A stretch of 40,741 bases of DNA from assembly GCA_017960545.1 (NCBI GenBank), contig JAGCYZ010000066.1:1-40741 (forward strand), in the 5' to 3' direction. This document shows positions 16,095 through 24,588 of this stretch, piece after piece (positions within the stretch are counted from its first letter, which is position 1; each line of letters starts with the position of its first letter). The notes beneath the pieces are model-generated. The model made no database searches and was not told the DNA's origin. It saw nothing but the letters and a program-made list of their open reading frames with translations. The position numbers and the translations under genes are program-made. The DNA is from Bacteroidales bacterium (GTDB lineage Bacteria; Bacteroidota; Bacteroidia; Bacteroidales; UBA932).

Positions 16095-16146
16095 AGGGTA
16101 CATTGATTAGTATTCCCAGATTAATACAATTACAAGATACCCTAAT

Positions 16147-18462
16147 ATGAAAAAACTGATGATCACCTTGGGCGCCTTCTTCTGCGCCCTCCCCCTTCTG
16201 GCTCAGCCAATCCTTACCAAGGATAACATCGAGCAGGTCCTCAAGGCAATGACCCTTGAGGAGAAAGCCACCCTTTGCGTGGGCGGTGCCCGCGCCGCCG
16301 TAGTTAATGGCGTAACCTCCGGACAGGCGGTCGGCCCCGTTCAGGGAGCAGCCGGCAACACACGTCCCCTGGAAAGGTTCGGCATTCCTACAACCTACCT
16401 GGCCGACGGCCCTGCCGGCCTTCGCATCAACCCCACCCGTCAGGGAACTACGGAAACCTTCTACTGCACAGGATTCCCTATCGGAACCCTCCTGGCTTCT
16501 TCCTGGGACGTCAACCTGGTGGAGAAAGTTACCACTGCTATGGGTAACGAGGTCCTTGAGTATGGCGTCGATGTCCTTCTTGCTCCGGGTGTAAACCTGC
16601 ACAGGAACCCTCTCAATGGCCGTAATTTCGAGTATTTCTCAGAGGATCCCGTCCTCTCCGGAAATATGGCGGCAGCATACATCAAGGGCGTCCAGTCCAA
16701 TAATGTAGGCACCTCCATCAAGCACTACGCCGCCAACAACCAGGAGACCAACCGTAACGAGGACGACGCCATTATCAGCGCCCGCGCCCTCCGTGAACTC
16801 TATCTCAAGAACTTTGAGATTGCCATCAAGAAGGCAAAACCCTGGACGGTGATGTCTTCCTACAACAAGCTTGACGGCAAATACACCCAGCAGAGCGAAG
16901 ACCTCCTCACAAAGGTCCTTCGTGACGACTGGGGATATGAAGGAATCGTAATGACAGACTGGGGCAGCAAGGCCGCCACAGCCGATGCCACAGCCGCAGG
17001 AAACGACCTTATGGAGCCGGGTAACGAGACCGAGATCCAGCGCATCGTAGATGCAGTGCGCAACGGCACCCTCTCCGAGGCTGACCTTGACAGGAATGTC
17101 CGCAATATGCTCAACTACATTGTCAAGACCCCTGCTTTCCGCAAATACAGGTATTCAAACAAGCCGGACCTGAAGGCCCACGCCCAGGTTGCGCGTGACG
17201 CCGCCGCAGAGGCCATTGTGCTTCTGCGCAACGAGCAGAACACCCTGCCTCTGAAGGGCGGCGAGAACGTTGCCCTGTTTGGAATTGGCGCCCTTGAATT
17301 CGTTGCCGGAGGAACCGGATCCGGAAACGTGAACAAGGCATACGTAGTTAATATGAAGGAAGGACTTGAGAACGCCGGATTCAAGGTTGACCAGGCCCTT
17401 ATCAACTACTACCAGTCCTATATCAATTTCCAGAACGCGTCAAGGCAGCTCTCCGCCACCAACAACCGTGGATTCGGAGGTCTTGGAGGCTCTGTACTGG
17501 CCAACATTGAAGTTCCCGCAGCCGCTGTGAACATCCAGGCCGGACGCAACGACGTGGCCGTGATCGTGATCACCCGCAACGCCGGAGAGGGCGCAGACCG
17601 TAAGGTCCCTGACGACTTCAACCTCTCCCTGAACGAGCAGGAACTCATCAACAACGTATCCACCGCATTCCACAAGGCAGGCAAGAAAGTGATTGTTGTG
17701 CTTAACGTGGGCGGCGTTGTTGAGACCAACTCCTGGAAGTATCTCGTAGATGCCATCATCCTCCCCTGGTCTCCCGGCCAGGAAGGCGCAAACGCCGTCG
17801 GAGACATTATCGCCGGCAAGGTCAACCCTTCAGGAAAGCTCCCTATGACCTTCCCTATGTCTTATTTCGACCACCCGTCTTCAATGAACTTCCCTTACGA
17901 CTATGTCAGGGGCGCCCAGACCAACAACCGCAACCCTGTCAAGGACGTGGACTACACCAACTATGAGGAAGGCATCTGGGTAGGCTACCGCTACTTTGAG
18001 AAAGCAAAGCGCGACGTATCCTATCCGTTCGGATTCGGCCTCAGCTACACCACCTTCACCTACAGCAAGCCTACTGTAAAGGCCACCGCTGACGGCTTCA
18101 CCGCAACCGTTACCGTTACCAATACCGGAAAGGTTGCAGGAAAGGAGGCGGTTGAGCTTTACGTTTCCGCTCCTGCAGGAGGAATGGTTAAGCCTGAGAA
18201 GGAACTCAAGGCATTCGCAAAGACCGGAATGCTCCAGCCAGGCCAGAGCCAGGTACTCACCTTCAACGTATCCAACTACGAGCTCGCCTCCTTCAACCAG
18301 GATGCAAACCGCTGGGAGGCCGCCCCTGGAACATATACCGTCAAGTTTGGCGCCAGCTCGGCAGACATCCCCGTTTCTGCACCGTACAAGCTTGGAAAGC
18401 AGCAGACCTGGAAAGTCAGCGACGCCTTCCTGAACGTTGCAATCAAGGAGATAGAGCTCTAG
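16147..18462 (+). CDS. GH3 beta-glucosidase/beta-xylosidase-type enzyme, exported
   Basis: 771 aa, normal for three-domain GH3 enzymes. The signal peptide ends in LLAQ. The barrel domain has DGPAGLR, NLHRNPLNGRNFEYFSEDP and KHYAANNQE, and the nucleophile Asp is in VMTDWGS (about residue 270). An alpha/beta sandwich domain (about 350-600) and a fibronectin-III-like C-terminal domain starting after FGFGLSYTTF follow. It releases terminal beta-linked glucose or xylose; which one cannot be read off. It is divergent from the GH29-esterase operon and shares four bases of stop signal with comF. Confidence 0.93.
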   Translation: MKKLMITLGAFFCALPLLAQPILTKDNIEQVLKAMTLEEKATLCVGGARAAVVNGVTSGQAVGPVQGAAGNTRPLERFGIPTTYLADGPAGLRINPTRQGTTETFYCTGFPIGTLLASSWDVNLVEKVTTAMGNEVLEYGVDVLLAPGVNLHRNPLNGRNFEYFSEDPVLSGNMAAAYIKGVQSNNVGTSIKHYAANNQETNRNEDDAIISARALRELYLKNFEIAIKKAKPWTVMSSYNKLDGKYTQQSEDLLTKVLRDDWGYEGIVMTDWGSKAATADATAAGNDLMEPGNETEIQRIVDAVRNGTLSEADLDRNVRNMLNYIVKTPAFRKYRYSNKPDLKAHAQVARDAAAEAIVLLRNEQNTLPLKGGENVALFGIGALEFVAGGTGSGNVNKAYVVNMKEGLENAGFKVDQALINYYQSYINFQNASRQLSATNNRGFGGLGGSVLANIEVPAAAVNIQAGRNDVAVIVITRNAGEGADRKVPDDFNLSLNEQELINNVSTAFHKAGKKVIVVLNVGGVVETNSWKYLVDAIILPWSPGQEGANAVGDIIAGKVNPSGKLPMTFPMSYFDHPSSMNFPYDYVRGAQTNNRNPVKDVDYTNYEEGIWVGYRYFEKAKRDVSYPFGFGLSYTTFTYSKPTVKATADGFTATVTVTNTGKVAGKEAVELYVSAPAGGMVKPEKELKAFAKTGMLQPGQSQVLTFNVSNYELASFNQDANRWEAAPGTYTVKFGASSADIPVSAPYKLGKQQTWKVSDAFLNVAIKEIEL

Positions 18463-19205
18463 CGGTTCCTGACAAACGCAAGGGTGGCCGCGCTTATGCG
18501 CACGTCCCCCGGGACGCATTCGCGCAGCGCGGCGTGACAAGCCGCAAGCGTGGAACCCGTAGTGAAAGTATCGTCAACAAGAAGAATGTGCCGGATGCCC
18601 TCCGGCACATTCGCTTTGAATGCCCCGGAGATGTTGGCGCCGCGCGCCTGTGCGTTGGAGCGGACCTGCGAGCTCCTGCGGCGGGGCTTGGAAAGGATGT
18701 CCGTCCGCAGCGGCGCACCCAGCGCGGCGGCCACCTCGCCGGCTATTATCTCCGCCTGGTTGTAGCCTCTTTTCCAACGCCGGGTCCAGTGCAGCGGCAC
18801 CGGCACCACGGCGTCCACATCGGCAAAATGCTCCGCTCCCGCCAGCACCTGGCCAAGGCGCCGGGCAAAGACCTTCCCCTGTGTGATCCTGAAATTGTAT
18901 TTCAGCTCGCGCGCTATGTTCCTGTAGCCGGACTGGGAGTTGTAGAAGAACAGCGCCGCAGCATAGCAATAGCGCTCGCGCACGCCCTCGGGCACTGCGA
19001 TCCTGGAGTTGAACTCGTCAGCCATTGCATTGTGCGTGCTCTCCCAGAAGCGGGTGTACGGGAAGTCCATCTCGCACCCAAGGCAGATATGCTCCTCCCG
19101 CAGGTTCAGGGGACGGCCGCACACTATGCACAAACGGGGCATCAGCAAATCTGCCAATGCCCTGCAAGAAGTTTTCAAGTCAAGCCTGGAGAAAAGGGGA
19201 TCCAT
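18459..19205 (-). CDS. comF: ComF-family phosphoribosyltransferase-like protein
   Basis: 248 aa from ATG 19205, which overlaps the fabG stop as TGATG; a frame start at 19226 would overlap fabG by 22 bases and is less likely. An N-terminal zinc ribbon (CIVC ... CLGC, about 27-47) is followed by a type I PRTase-like fold with LVDDTFTTGST (about 215-225). ComF proteins assist DNA uptake in competent bacteria, but in Bacteroidota the role is not established. Its stop codon lies in the same CTAG as the convergent GH3 stop. Confidence 0.88.
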   Translation of the reverse strand: MDPLFSRLDLKTSCRALADLLMPRLCIVCGRPLNLREEHICLGCEMDFPYTRFWESTHNAMADEFNSRIAVPEGVRERYCYAAALFFYNSQSGYRNIARELKYNFRITQGKVFARRLGQVLAGAEHFADVDAVVPVPLHWTRRWKRGYNQAEIIAGEVAAALGAPLRTDILSKPRRRSSQVRSNAQARGANISGAFKANVPEGIRHILLVDDTFTTGSTLAACHAALRECVPGDVRISAATLAFVRNR

Positions 19206-19951
19206 CAACAAGCCATCGCTCCGCAACAGTTGATTACCTGGCCGCTGACATAGGAAGAAAGGTCGCTGGCCAGGAAGAGAGCCACGTTGGCAACGTCTTC
19301 AGGAGTACCTCCGCGCCTGAGGGGGATGGTCTTCACCCATTGGTCGCGAACCTCCTGAGGCAAGGCCGCCGTCATCTCCGTGATGATGAAGCCCGGAGCT
19401 ATGGCGTTGGCCCTGATTCCGCGCGGTCCCATCTCCTTTGCGATTGACTTTGTAAGGCCTATGAGACCCGCCTTGGAGGCGGAGTAATTGCACTGGCCGG
19501 CGTTGCCGGACACACCCACTACGGAGGACATATTGATTATGCTGCCGCCGCGCTGCTTTGCCATTACCGGAGTGAGCGCGTGGATGAAGTTGAATGCGGA
19601 TTTAAGGTTCACTGTAAGCACCGCATCCCACTGCTTCTCCTCCATCCTGAGCATAAGGCCGTCACGCGTGATGCCGGCGTTGTTCACCAGGATGTCAATG
19701 CGGCCGAACTCCTTGAGGATCTCTTCCACAACCTGGTGGGTCTGTTCAAAGTCCGCGGCGTTGGAGGCATATGCCTTTACCTTGTGGCCGCAGGCCTCAA
19801 GTTCTTCTATTGTCTGTTTGGCAACATCGTTGATTTCAAGGTCGGTGAACGCAATGTCCGCACCTTCCTGGGCGAATCTCAGGGCTATCGCCTTCCCTAT
19901 TCCTCTGGCTGCACCCGTGATAAGGGCAACCTTTCCATCTAAAAGACCCAT
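19205..19951 (-). CDS. fabG: 3-oxoacyl-ACP reductase FabG
   Basis: 248 aa, the standard size. It is a short-chain dehydrogenase with the NADPH loop TGAARGIG (about 12-19), NNAG near residue 90, and the catalytic Ser (MSSVVG), Tyr and Lys (YSASK). It reduces 3-oxoacyl-ACP in fatty-acid elongation. It follows pepP after 2 bases and overlaps comF by one base. No other fab gene is in the window, so a different SDR role is possible but less likely, given the close match to FabG. Confidence 0.93.
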   Translation of the reverse strand: MGLLDGKVALITGAARGIGKAIALRFAQEGADIAFTDLEINDVAKQTIEELEACGHKVKAYASNAADFEQTHQVVEEILKEFGRIDILVNNAGITRDGLMLRMEEKQWDAVLTVNLKSAFNFIHALTPVMAKQRGGSIINMSSVVGVSGNAGQCNYSASKAGLIGLTKSIAKEMGPRGIRANAIAPGFIITEMTAALPQEVRDQWVKTIPLRRGGTPEDVANVALFLASDLSSYVSGQVINCCGAMAC

Positions 19952-19953
19952 AA

Positions 19954-21333
19954 TTATTCTTGATTCATTACTGTTTCTATGTCGTCAGGGGCAATGGGGA
20001 GCCTGTTGGGGCCAAGCCTGCGGGCTCCGTCCGGGGTTACCAGCACGTCGTCTTCCAGGCGGATTCCGCCAAAGTTGTAGTAAGACTCCAGTTTGGCGTA
20101 ATTGACAACGTCCTTTGCCTTGCCGTCGTTCTTCCATTTCTCTATGAGCGCGGGGATGAAGTAGATGCCGGGCTCATCCGTAACCACGTTGCCGGGAACC
20201 AGGCGCCTTGCCATACGGAGGCTGCCCAGGCCGAGCTGGGTGGAGCGCTTCTGGTCAGGGTCGTATCCTACCAGATCCTCGCCAAGGTCTTCCATATCGT
20301 GCACGTCCATACCCATATTGTGGCCCAGGCCGTGAGGCATGAACAAGCCGGCTATGCCGTCTGCAACCATCTGGGGCACGTCTCCGCGCACAAGGTCGAG
20401 GGCCTTGAGGCCTTCAAGCATATGGGCAGCCATTGCAAGATGGACGTCCCTGTAAGCGGTACCAGGTTTGGTAAGGGAGAAGGCCAGTTCGTTGCATTCG
20501 TAAACTATCTGGTATATTTCCCTCTGCTTTGTGGTGAATTTCCCTCCGGTTGGATATGTCCTGGTGAAGTCAGAAGCGTAGTGGTTGTTGCTCTCCACTC
20601 CGGCGTCAATCACCAGCAGTTTGCCGGGCTCAATGACGTTGTCGTGGGAGTGGCAGTGGAAGATTTCTCCGTGCTGGGTGAGGATGGTGGGAAAAGACAC
20701 GCCCCAGCCCTTGCAGAGGGCCATACCTTCCATATTGCCCACAATCTCCTGCTCTATTACGCCCGGCTTGATGCCCTTCCTTCCAATGGTGTGCATCTGC
20801 TGCCCAAGGTCGCAGGCGTGGTCAAGCTCCGCAATCTCAAAGTCTTCCTTCACGAGCCTCATAGAGACGATGGCGCGGATGAGGGCCTCGGAAGGCTGGG
20901 AGATGCCAAGCTGCTGCATCTTGAGCTTGTTGTAATACCTGTACTGGGGGATGATGTGTATCTTGCGGCCTTTGACGATGGCCTCGGAAACCACCCAGTC
21001 CAGCTTGGAGTATGGAGCGCTGTTTTCAACGCCCACCTGGGCGGCAAGGCTTGCCACAGAGGGCATCGGACCCATCCAGATTATGTCATCTACCTCAAAG
21101 TCATCGGCAAAGATGGTTTCCTTGCCGCTGTCCAGGTCCATTACCGCGGCAAAGCGCGGCTCGTCAATCCCGAAGTAGTACAGCCAGGTGCTGTTCTGGC
21201 GCCATTTGTAGCAGTTGTCCCCGTACTGTGCGGGAGCCTCCACGTTGCCCAGGAAAACAGCTATTCCACCTTCTCCCGCCATCTTTGCGGCAAGTTCGCG
21301 GCGTCTTTTGAGGTAAATTTCCTTAGAAAACAT
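19954..21333 (-). CDS. pepP: Xaa-Pro aminopeptidase (M24 family, PepP-like)
   Basis: 459 aa. An N-terminal AMP_N domain (about 1-140) precedes a pita-bread M24 domain. Metal ligands are visible as Asp in VIDAGVE and in SDFTRTYP, His in HGLGHNMG, and Glu in DEPGIYF and GIRLEDD. It removes N-terminal residues next to proline in the cytoplasm; there is no signal peptide. It leads the pepP-fabG-comF operon and has an exact TATATTTG box 31 bases upstream. Confidence 0.94.
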   Translation of the reverse strand: MFSKEIYLKRRRELAAKMAGEGGIAVFLGNVEAPAQYGDNCYKWRQNSTWLYYFGIDEPRFAAVMDLDSGKETIFADDFEVDDIIWMGPMPSVASLAAQVGVENSAPYSKLDWVVSEAIVKGRKIHIIPQYRYYNKLKMQQLGISQPSEALIRAIVSMRLVKEDFEIAELDHACDLGQQMHTIGRKGIKPGVIEQEIVGNMEGMALCKGWGVSFPTILTQHGEIFHCHSHDNVIEPGKLLVIDAGVESNNHYASDFTRTYPTGGKFTTKQREIYQIVYECNELAFSLTKPGTAYRDVHLAMAAHMLEGLKALDLVRGDVPQMVADGIAGLFMPHGLGHNMGMDVHDMEDLGEDLVGYDPDQKRSTQLGLGSLRMARRLVPGNVVTDEPGIYFIPALIEKWKNDGKAKDVVNYAKLESYYNFGGIRLEDDVLVTPDGARRLGPNRLPIAPDDIETVMNQE

Positions 21334-21356
21334 ATCCCTATTCCTTATTCTTTGGT

Positions 21357-21364
21357 TATCTTTA
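21357..21364 (+). promoter_or_regulatory. -7 box of the DUF456 gene
   Basis: TATCTTTA, 24 bases before ATG 21389. It directly abuts the opposing -7 box of pepP. Confidence 0.45.
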
Positions 21365-21372
21365 CAAATATA
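21365..21372 (-). promoter_or_regulatory. -7 box of the pepP operon
   Basis: Read on the minus strand the sequence is TATATTTG, an exact TAnnTTTG match, 31 bases upstream of the pepP start. Confidence 0.6.
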
Positions 21373-21388
21373 CTAAGAAATTGCGATT

Positions 21389-21871
21389 ATGTTAGTTTTG
21401 GCAATCCTTGCCGTGGTCGCGGGAGTGATTGGAATTATTGGAAGCCTCTTCCCCGGTATCCCTGGGCCTCCGCTCAGCTGGGTTGGCGTCCTGCTGATGT
21501 ACTTTTACGGACGTGCAGGTAAAGGAGATCCCATAAGCACCAAGCTGCTTATCATATGGCTGGCCATTGTCATAGTGGTGGCCGTTGTGGGATACATAAT
21601 ACCTTCCTATACTACCAAACTCACCGGAGGAAGCAAATATGCCTCGCGCGGAGCAATCATAGGCTTGTTCGCAGGTCTTTTCATCCCTCCCGTGGGAATG
21701 ATTGTAGGAAGCCTCCTGGGCGCCTTCCTGGCGGATTTTATCTTCGAAGACAAAGGCGTGTGGGCCTCGTTCAAGGCTTCCATTGGCGCTTTTGTTGGTT
21801 TTATGTGCACCACGGGGCTGAACATAATCTGTTCCGGACTGATGATGTATTATATCATAGCTGCATTCTGA
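21389..21871 (+). CDS. DUF456 small integral membrane protein
   Basis: 160 aa, almost entirely hydrophobic. Four membrane segments can be read at about 1-22, 50-70, 85-115 and 130-155. The conserved start LFPGIPGPPLSW and the glycine-rich pair GAIIGLFAGLF/GMIVGSLLGAF are typical of DUF456. The function of the family is unknown. It is followed after 17 bases by a carboxylesterase gene and may share its transcript. Confidence 0.88.
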   Translation: MLVLAILAVVAGVIGIIGSLFPGIPGPPLSWVGVLLMYFYGRAGKGDPISTKLLIIWLAIVIVVAVVGYIIPSYTTKLTGGSKYASRGAIIGLFAGLFIPPVGMIVGSLLGAFLADFIFEDKGVWASFKASIGAFVGFMCTTGLNIICSGLMMYYIIAAF

Positions 21872-21888
21872 TTCAAACCAATCATATT

Positions 21889-23430
21889 ATGAAAAAACTT
21901 GTTTTCCTGACCTTAGCGCTCAGCGTCCTGTGCTCCTGCGCCAAATCCCAACCGGGTCTGGTGAAAGTGGAAGGAGGTCTCATCCAGGGCGTGGTGAATG
22001 AAGAAATGGCAATCTACAAGGGCATCCCGTTTGCCGCTCCTCCTGTGGGAGACCTCAGGTGGAAGGCTCCCCAGCCGGTGATACCCTGGGACGGCGTTCG
22101 TGACGCCTCACAGTTCTCAAAGGGCCCTATACAGGGTGCCCGCAACATGGACGATTTCAGCGAGGACTGCCTGTACCTGAACATCTGGAGCCCGGCAAAG
22201 TCTCCTAAGGACAAGGTGCCTGTGATGGTGTGGATATACGGAGGCGGTTTCAGCGGAGGGAACGCCGCGCAGTTTGACGGAGCGCCCCTGGCCCGCAAGG
22301 GAGTCATCCTGGTAACCATCAACTACCGCGTAGGCTGGCTGGGATACCTGGCCCTGCCTGAACTGAGCAAGGAGAATCCGCAGGGAGTTTCCGGAAACTA
22401 CGGCATCCTGGACCAGATTGCGGCCCTCAAGTGGGTGCAGAACAACATAGAGAAGTTTGGCGGAGATCCCGGAAACGTGACCATATTTGGCGAATCAGCC
22501 GGAGGAATCTCTGTAAGCATGCTGTGCGCATCGCCGCTGGCAAAGGGGCTGTTCCGCAGCGCCATATCACAGAGCGGCGGTTCGTTCGGCCCTTACAGGC
22601 CCACTTCCTATCCCGGAGAGAATATGAAACTCTTGAGCGTGGCGGAGAAGGATGGGGAGGCATTTGCCGCGTCAATGGGAGCAAGCTCGCTTGCGGACCT
22701 GCGCGCAATTGACGCCTCCAAGTTCGTGGGTGGTCCCGTTACGGGAGGCGCCTGGCCTATTGTGGACGGCTATGTCATCCCTGACGACCAGTACCGCCTG
22801 TACGAGAACGGAAACTTCAACGACGTCAACATCCTGGTGGGATATAACTCTGACGAGGGCGCAAGCTTCTCACGCGAGAGGGACCCCAAACTGCACAGGG
22901 CTTCCATAGAACAGCGGTTCGGTCCTTTCACGGACAAACTGATGGAGGCATATCCGGTTACGGAGACCACGGTGCCAAAGTCCGGACGCGACCTTATGCG
23001 CGACGCCGCATTCGGCTGGCATACCTGGATCTGGTGCCGCCTGCAGGCGCAGAAGGGCAGGTCCAACGTGTTCCTGTATTACTTTGACCAGCATCCTGAC
23101 TATCCTGAAGGCTCTCCAAGGTACGGACAGGGATCGCCTCACGGCCAGGACGTGGCTTTCGTATTCCAGAATCCGGACGAGTCAATGTCCACCAACAAGG
23201 CCCTTTCAGACATTATGGGCGATTACTGGACCAACTTTGCAAAATACGGAGACCCTAACGGAGAAGGACTGCCCCAGTGGCCGGAATTCACCCTGGAAAA
23301 CTCCAAGGCAATGTACCTGAGCGGAGACAAGCCGTTTGCAGGACCTGTTCCTGACGAGAAATCACTCTGGGTTATGGATTCATACTTCGCCTGGAGAAGG
23401 ACTCCGGAAGGAGCCGCCTGGGCCAAATAG
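21889..23430 (+). CDS. Type-B carboxylesterase, lipoprotein
   Basis: 513 aa from ATG 21889; the frame is open far upstream through the DUF456 gene, but this start gives a lipoprotein signal with lipobox LCSC (about 14-17). The type-B carboxylesterase fold shows SEDCLYLNIW, the nucleophile Ser in FGESAGG, a likely Glu in GYNSDEG and His in the GSPHGQD segment. It hydrolyses carboxylic esters at the cell envelope; the natural substrate is unknown. Its last 51 bases overlap the end of the convergent glycerate kinase gene, and its terminator lies inside that gene. Confidence 0.9.
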   Translation: MKKLVFLTLALSVLCSCAKSQPGLVKVEGGLIQGVVNEEMAIYKGIPFAAPPVGDLRWKAPQPVIPWDGVRDASQFSKGPIQGARNMDDFSEDCLYLNIWSPAKSPKDKVPVMVWIYGGGFSGGNAAQFDGAPLARKGVILVTINYRVGWLGYLALPELSKENPQGVSGNYGILDQIAALKWVQNNIEKFGGDPGNVTIFGESAGGISVSMLCASPLAKGLFRSAISQSGGSFGPYRPTSYPGENMKLLSVAEKDGEAFAASMGASSLADLRAIDASKFVGGPVTGGAWPIVDGYVIPDDQYRLYENGNFNDVNILVGYNSDEGASFSRERDPKLHRASIEQRFGPFTDKLMEAYPVTETTVPKSGRDLMRDAAFGWHTWIWCRLQAQKGRSNVFLYYFDQHPDYPEGSPRYGQGSPHGQDVAFVFQNPDESMSTNKALSDIMGDYWTNFAKYGDPNGEGLPQWPEFTLENSKAMYLSGDKPFAGPVPDEKSLWVMDSYFAWRRTPEGAAWAK

Positions 23431-24531
23431 ACCCAAGACAGCTTTGCGGATGTTGGCCTGGGCCGCATCCTTGCGCATAGCCTCTTCCAATGACTGTCCT
23501 CCCGGTTTGACCGGGAGGATTTTTTCAAATCCAAGGGCGGAGAGAGCGGCGGTGTCCTTGACGATGCCGCAGAGGGCGACGGCCGGAACGGCCAGGCTGC
23601 GGCAGTGCTCCAGCACTGCAAAGCAGGCCTTGCCGTGAAGGCTCTGGGCGTCAAGGCAGCCCTCGCCGGTGATGACAAGGTCAGCGCCGGCGGCCAGGGC
23701 GTCGAAGCCCAGGGCGGAAAGGACCAGGTGGGCGCCCGGGAGGAGCGGCGCGGCAAGGAATGCGCTCAATGCTCCGCCCACGCCTCCGGCCGCACCGCTT
23801 CCGGGCACCGCCTGGAGGTCTGCGCCGGTTTTCGCGCGCACCACGCGCGCAAAATTGCGCAGGCCCCGGTCAAGGGCCTCAGCCTGCCGCGGGTCCGCCC
23901 CCTTCTGCGGGGCGAAGACCGCCGCGGCGCCTTGCGGCCCGTAAAGTGGGTTGTCAACGTCGCACGCAACCCTGAAGCGGGCCTCCTGCAACCGCGCATC
24001 GGCTTTTGAATCATCTATCTCCACCACGCTTTCCAGGGATGCGCCCTTTGGGCTTAGAACGTTGCCGGAAGCATCAAGGAACCGCCAACCCAGGGCGTGA
24101 AGCATTCCCATTCCTGCGTCATTGGTGGCGCTCCCGCCTATCCCTATCAGGAACTCCCTGCATCCGCGGTCCAGAGCATCCAGGATCAGTTCTCCCAGTC
24201 CCCTGCTGTCCGCGTTCATCACATCCAGCTCGTCCGGTTCAAGCAGTTCCAGACCGCTTGCCGCAGCCATTTCTATGACTGCCAAATCGCCTTTCACCGC
24301 ATAGGCGGCGCTTGTCATCCCTCCAAGCGGGCCGTGCACCTGGGCGCTTGCCAGGACGGCTCCCAGCACGGGCGCGAGGGCCTGTACCAGCCCTTCTCCT
24401 CCATCGGAGACGGGCAGGCGGCACACCTCGCACCCGGGCACAGCCTGCTCCAAGGCGGCGCTTACCACCTCTGCCACTTCCGCCGCCGTAAGCGACCCTT
24501 TGAACGAATCCGGTGCAACTATAACTTTCAC
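23380..24531 (-). CDS. Glycerate kinase (GlxK/GarK family)
   Basis: 383 aa with a GTG start that opens into the family signature MKVIVAPDSFKGSL. Other landmarks are PVSDGGEG (about 41-48), GIGGSATNDAGMGML (about 130-144) and GEGCLDAQS. It phosphorylates D-glycerate to 2- or 3-phosphoglycerate. The stop lies inside the convergent esterase gene (51-base overlap). A perfect terminator hairpin for the opposite strand lies in its codons for the segment ending KILPVKPGG. It stands alone, with no glyoxylate or galactarate genes nearby. Confidence 0.92.
   Translation of the reverse strand: MKVIVAPDSFKGSLTAAEVAEVVSAALEQAVPGCEVCRLPVSDGGEGLVQALAPVLGAVLASAQVHGPLGGMTSAAYAVKGDLAVIEMAAASGLELLEPDELDVMNADSRGLGELILDALDRGCREFLIGIGGSATNDAGMGMLHALGWRFLDASGNVLSPKGASLESVVEIDDSKADARLQEARFRVACDVDNPLYGPQGAAAVFAPQKGADPRQAEALDRGLRNFARVVRAKTGADLQAVPGSGAAGGVGGALSAFLAAPLLPGAHLVLSALGFDALAAGADLVITGEGCLDAQSLHGKACFAVLEHCRSLAVPAVALCGIVKDTAALSALGFEKILPVKPGGQSLEEAMRKDAAQANIRKAVLGLFGPGGSFRSPSPGEV
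23497..23525 (+). terminator. Intrinsic terminator of the esterase, inside the glycerate kinase gene
   Basis: TCCTCCCGG pairs perfectly with CCGGGAGGA around a 5-base loop, followed by TTTTTT (23520-23525). It is 66 bases downstream of the esterase stop and reads on the plus strand. It is a textbook rho-independent terminator embedded in the coding sequence of the opposing gene. Confidence 0.85.
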
Positions 24532-24554
24532 GTCTGAAATTTAGCTATTTTTCT

Positions 24555-24562
24555 TATCTTTG
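24555..24562 (+). promoter_or_regulatory. -7 box of the first tyrosine-phosphatase gene
   Basis: TATCTTTG is an exact TAnnTTTG match, 26 bases before ATG 24589. Confidence 0.6.
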
Positions 24563-24588
24563 AGTAATCACATAAACTCAATAATCCC

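Noticed and set aside
21556..21888. Upstream extension of the carboxylesterase
   Set aside because: It lies over the DUF456 gene in another frame, and the ATG at 21889 gives a clear lipoprotein signal.
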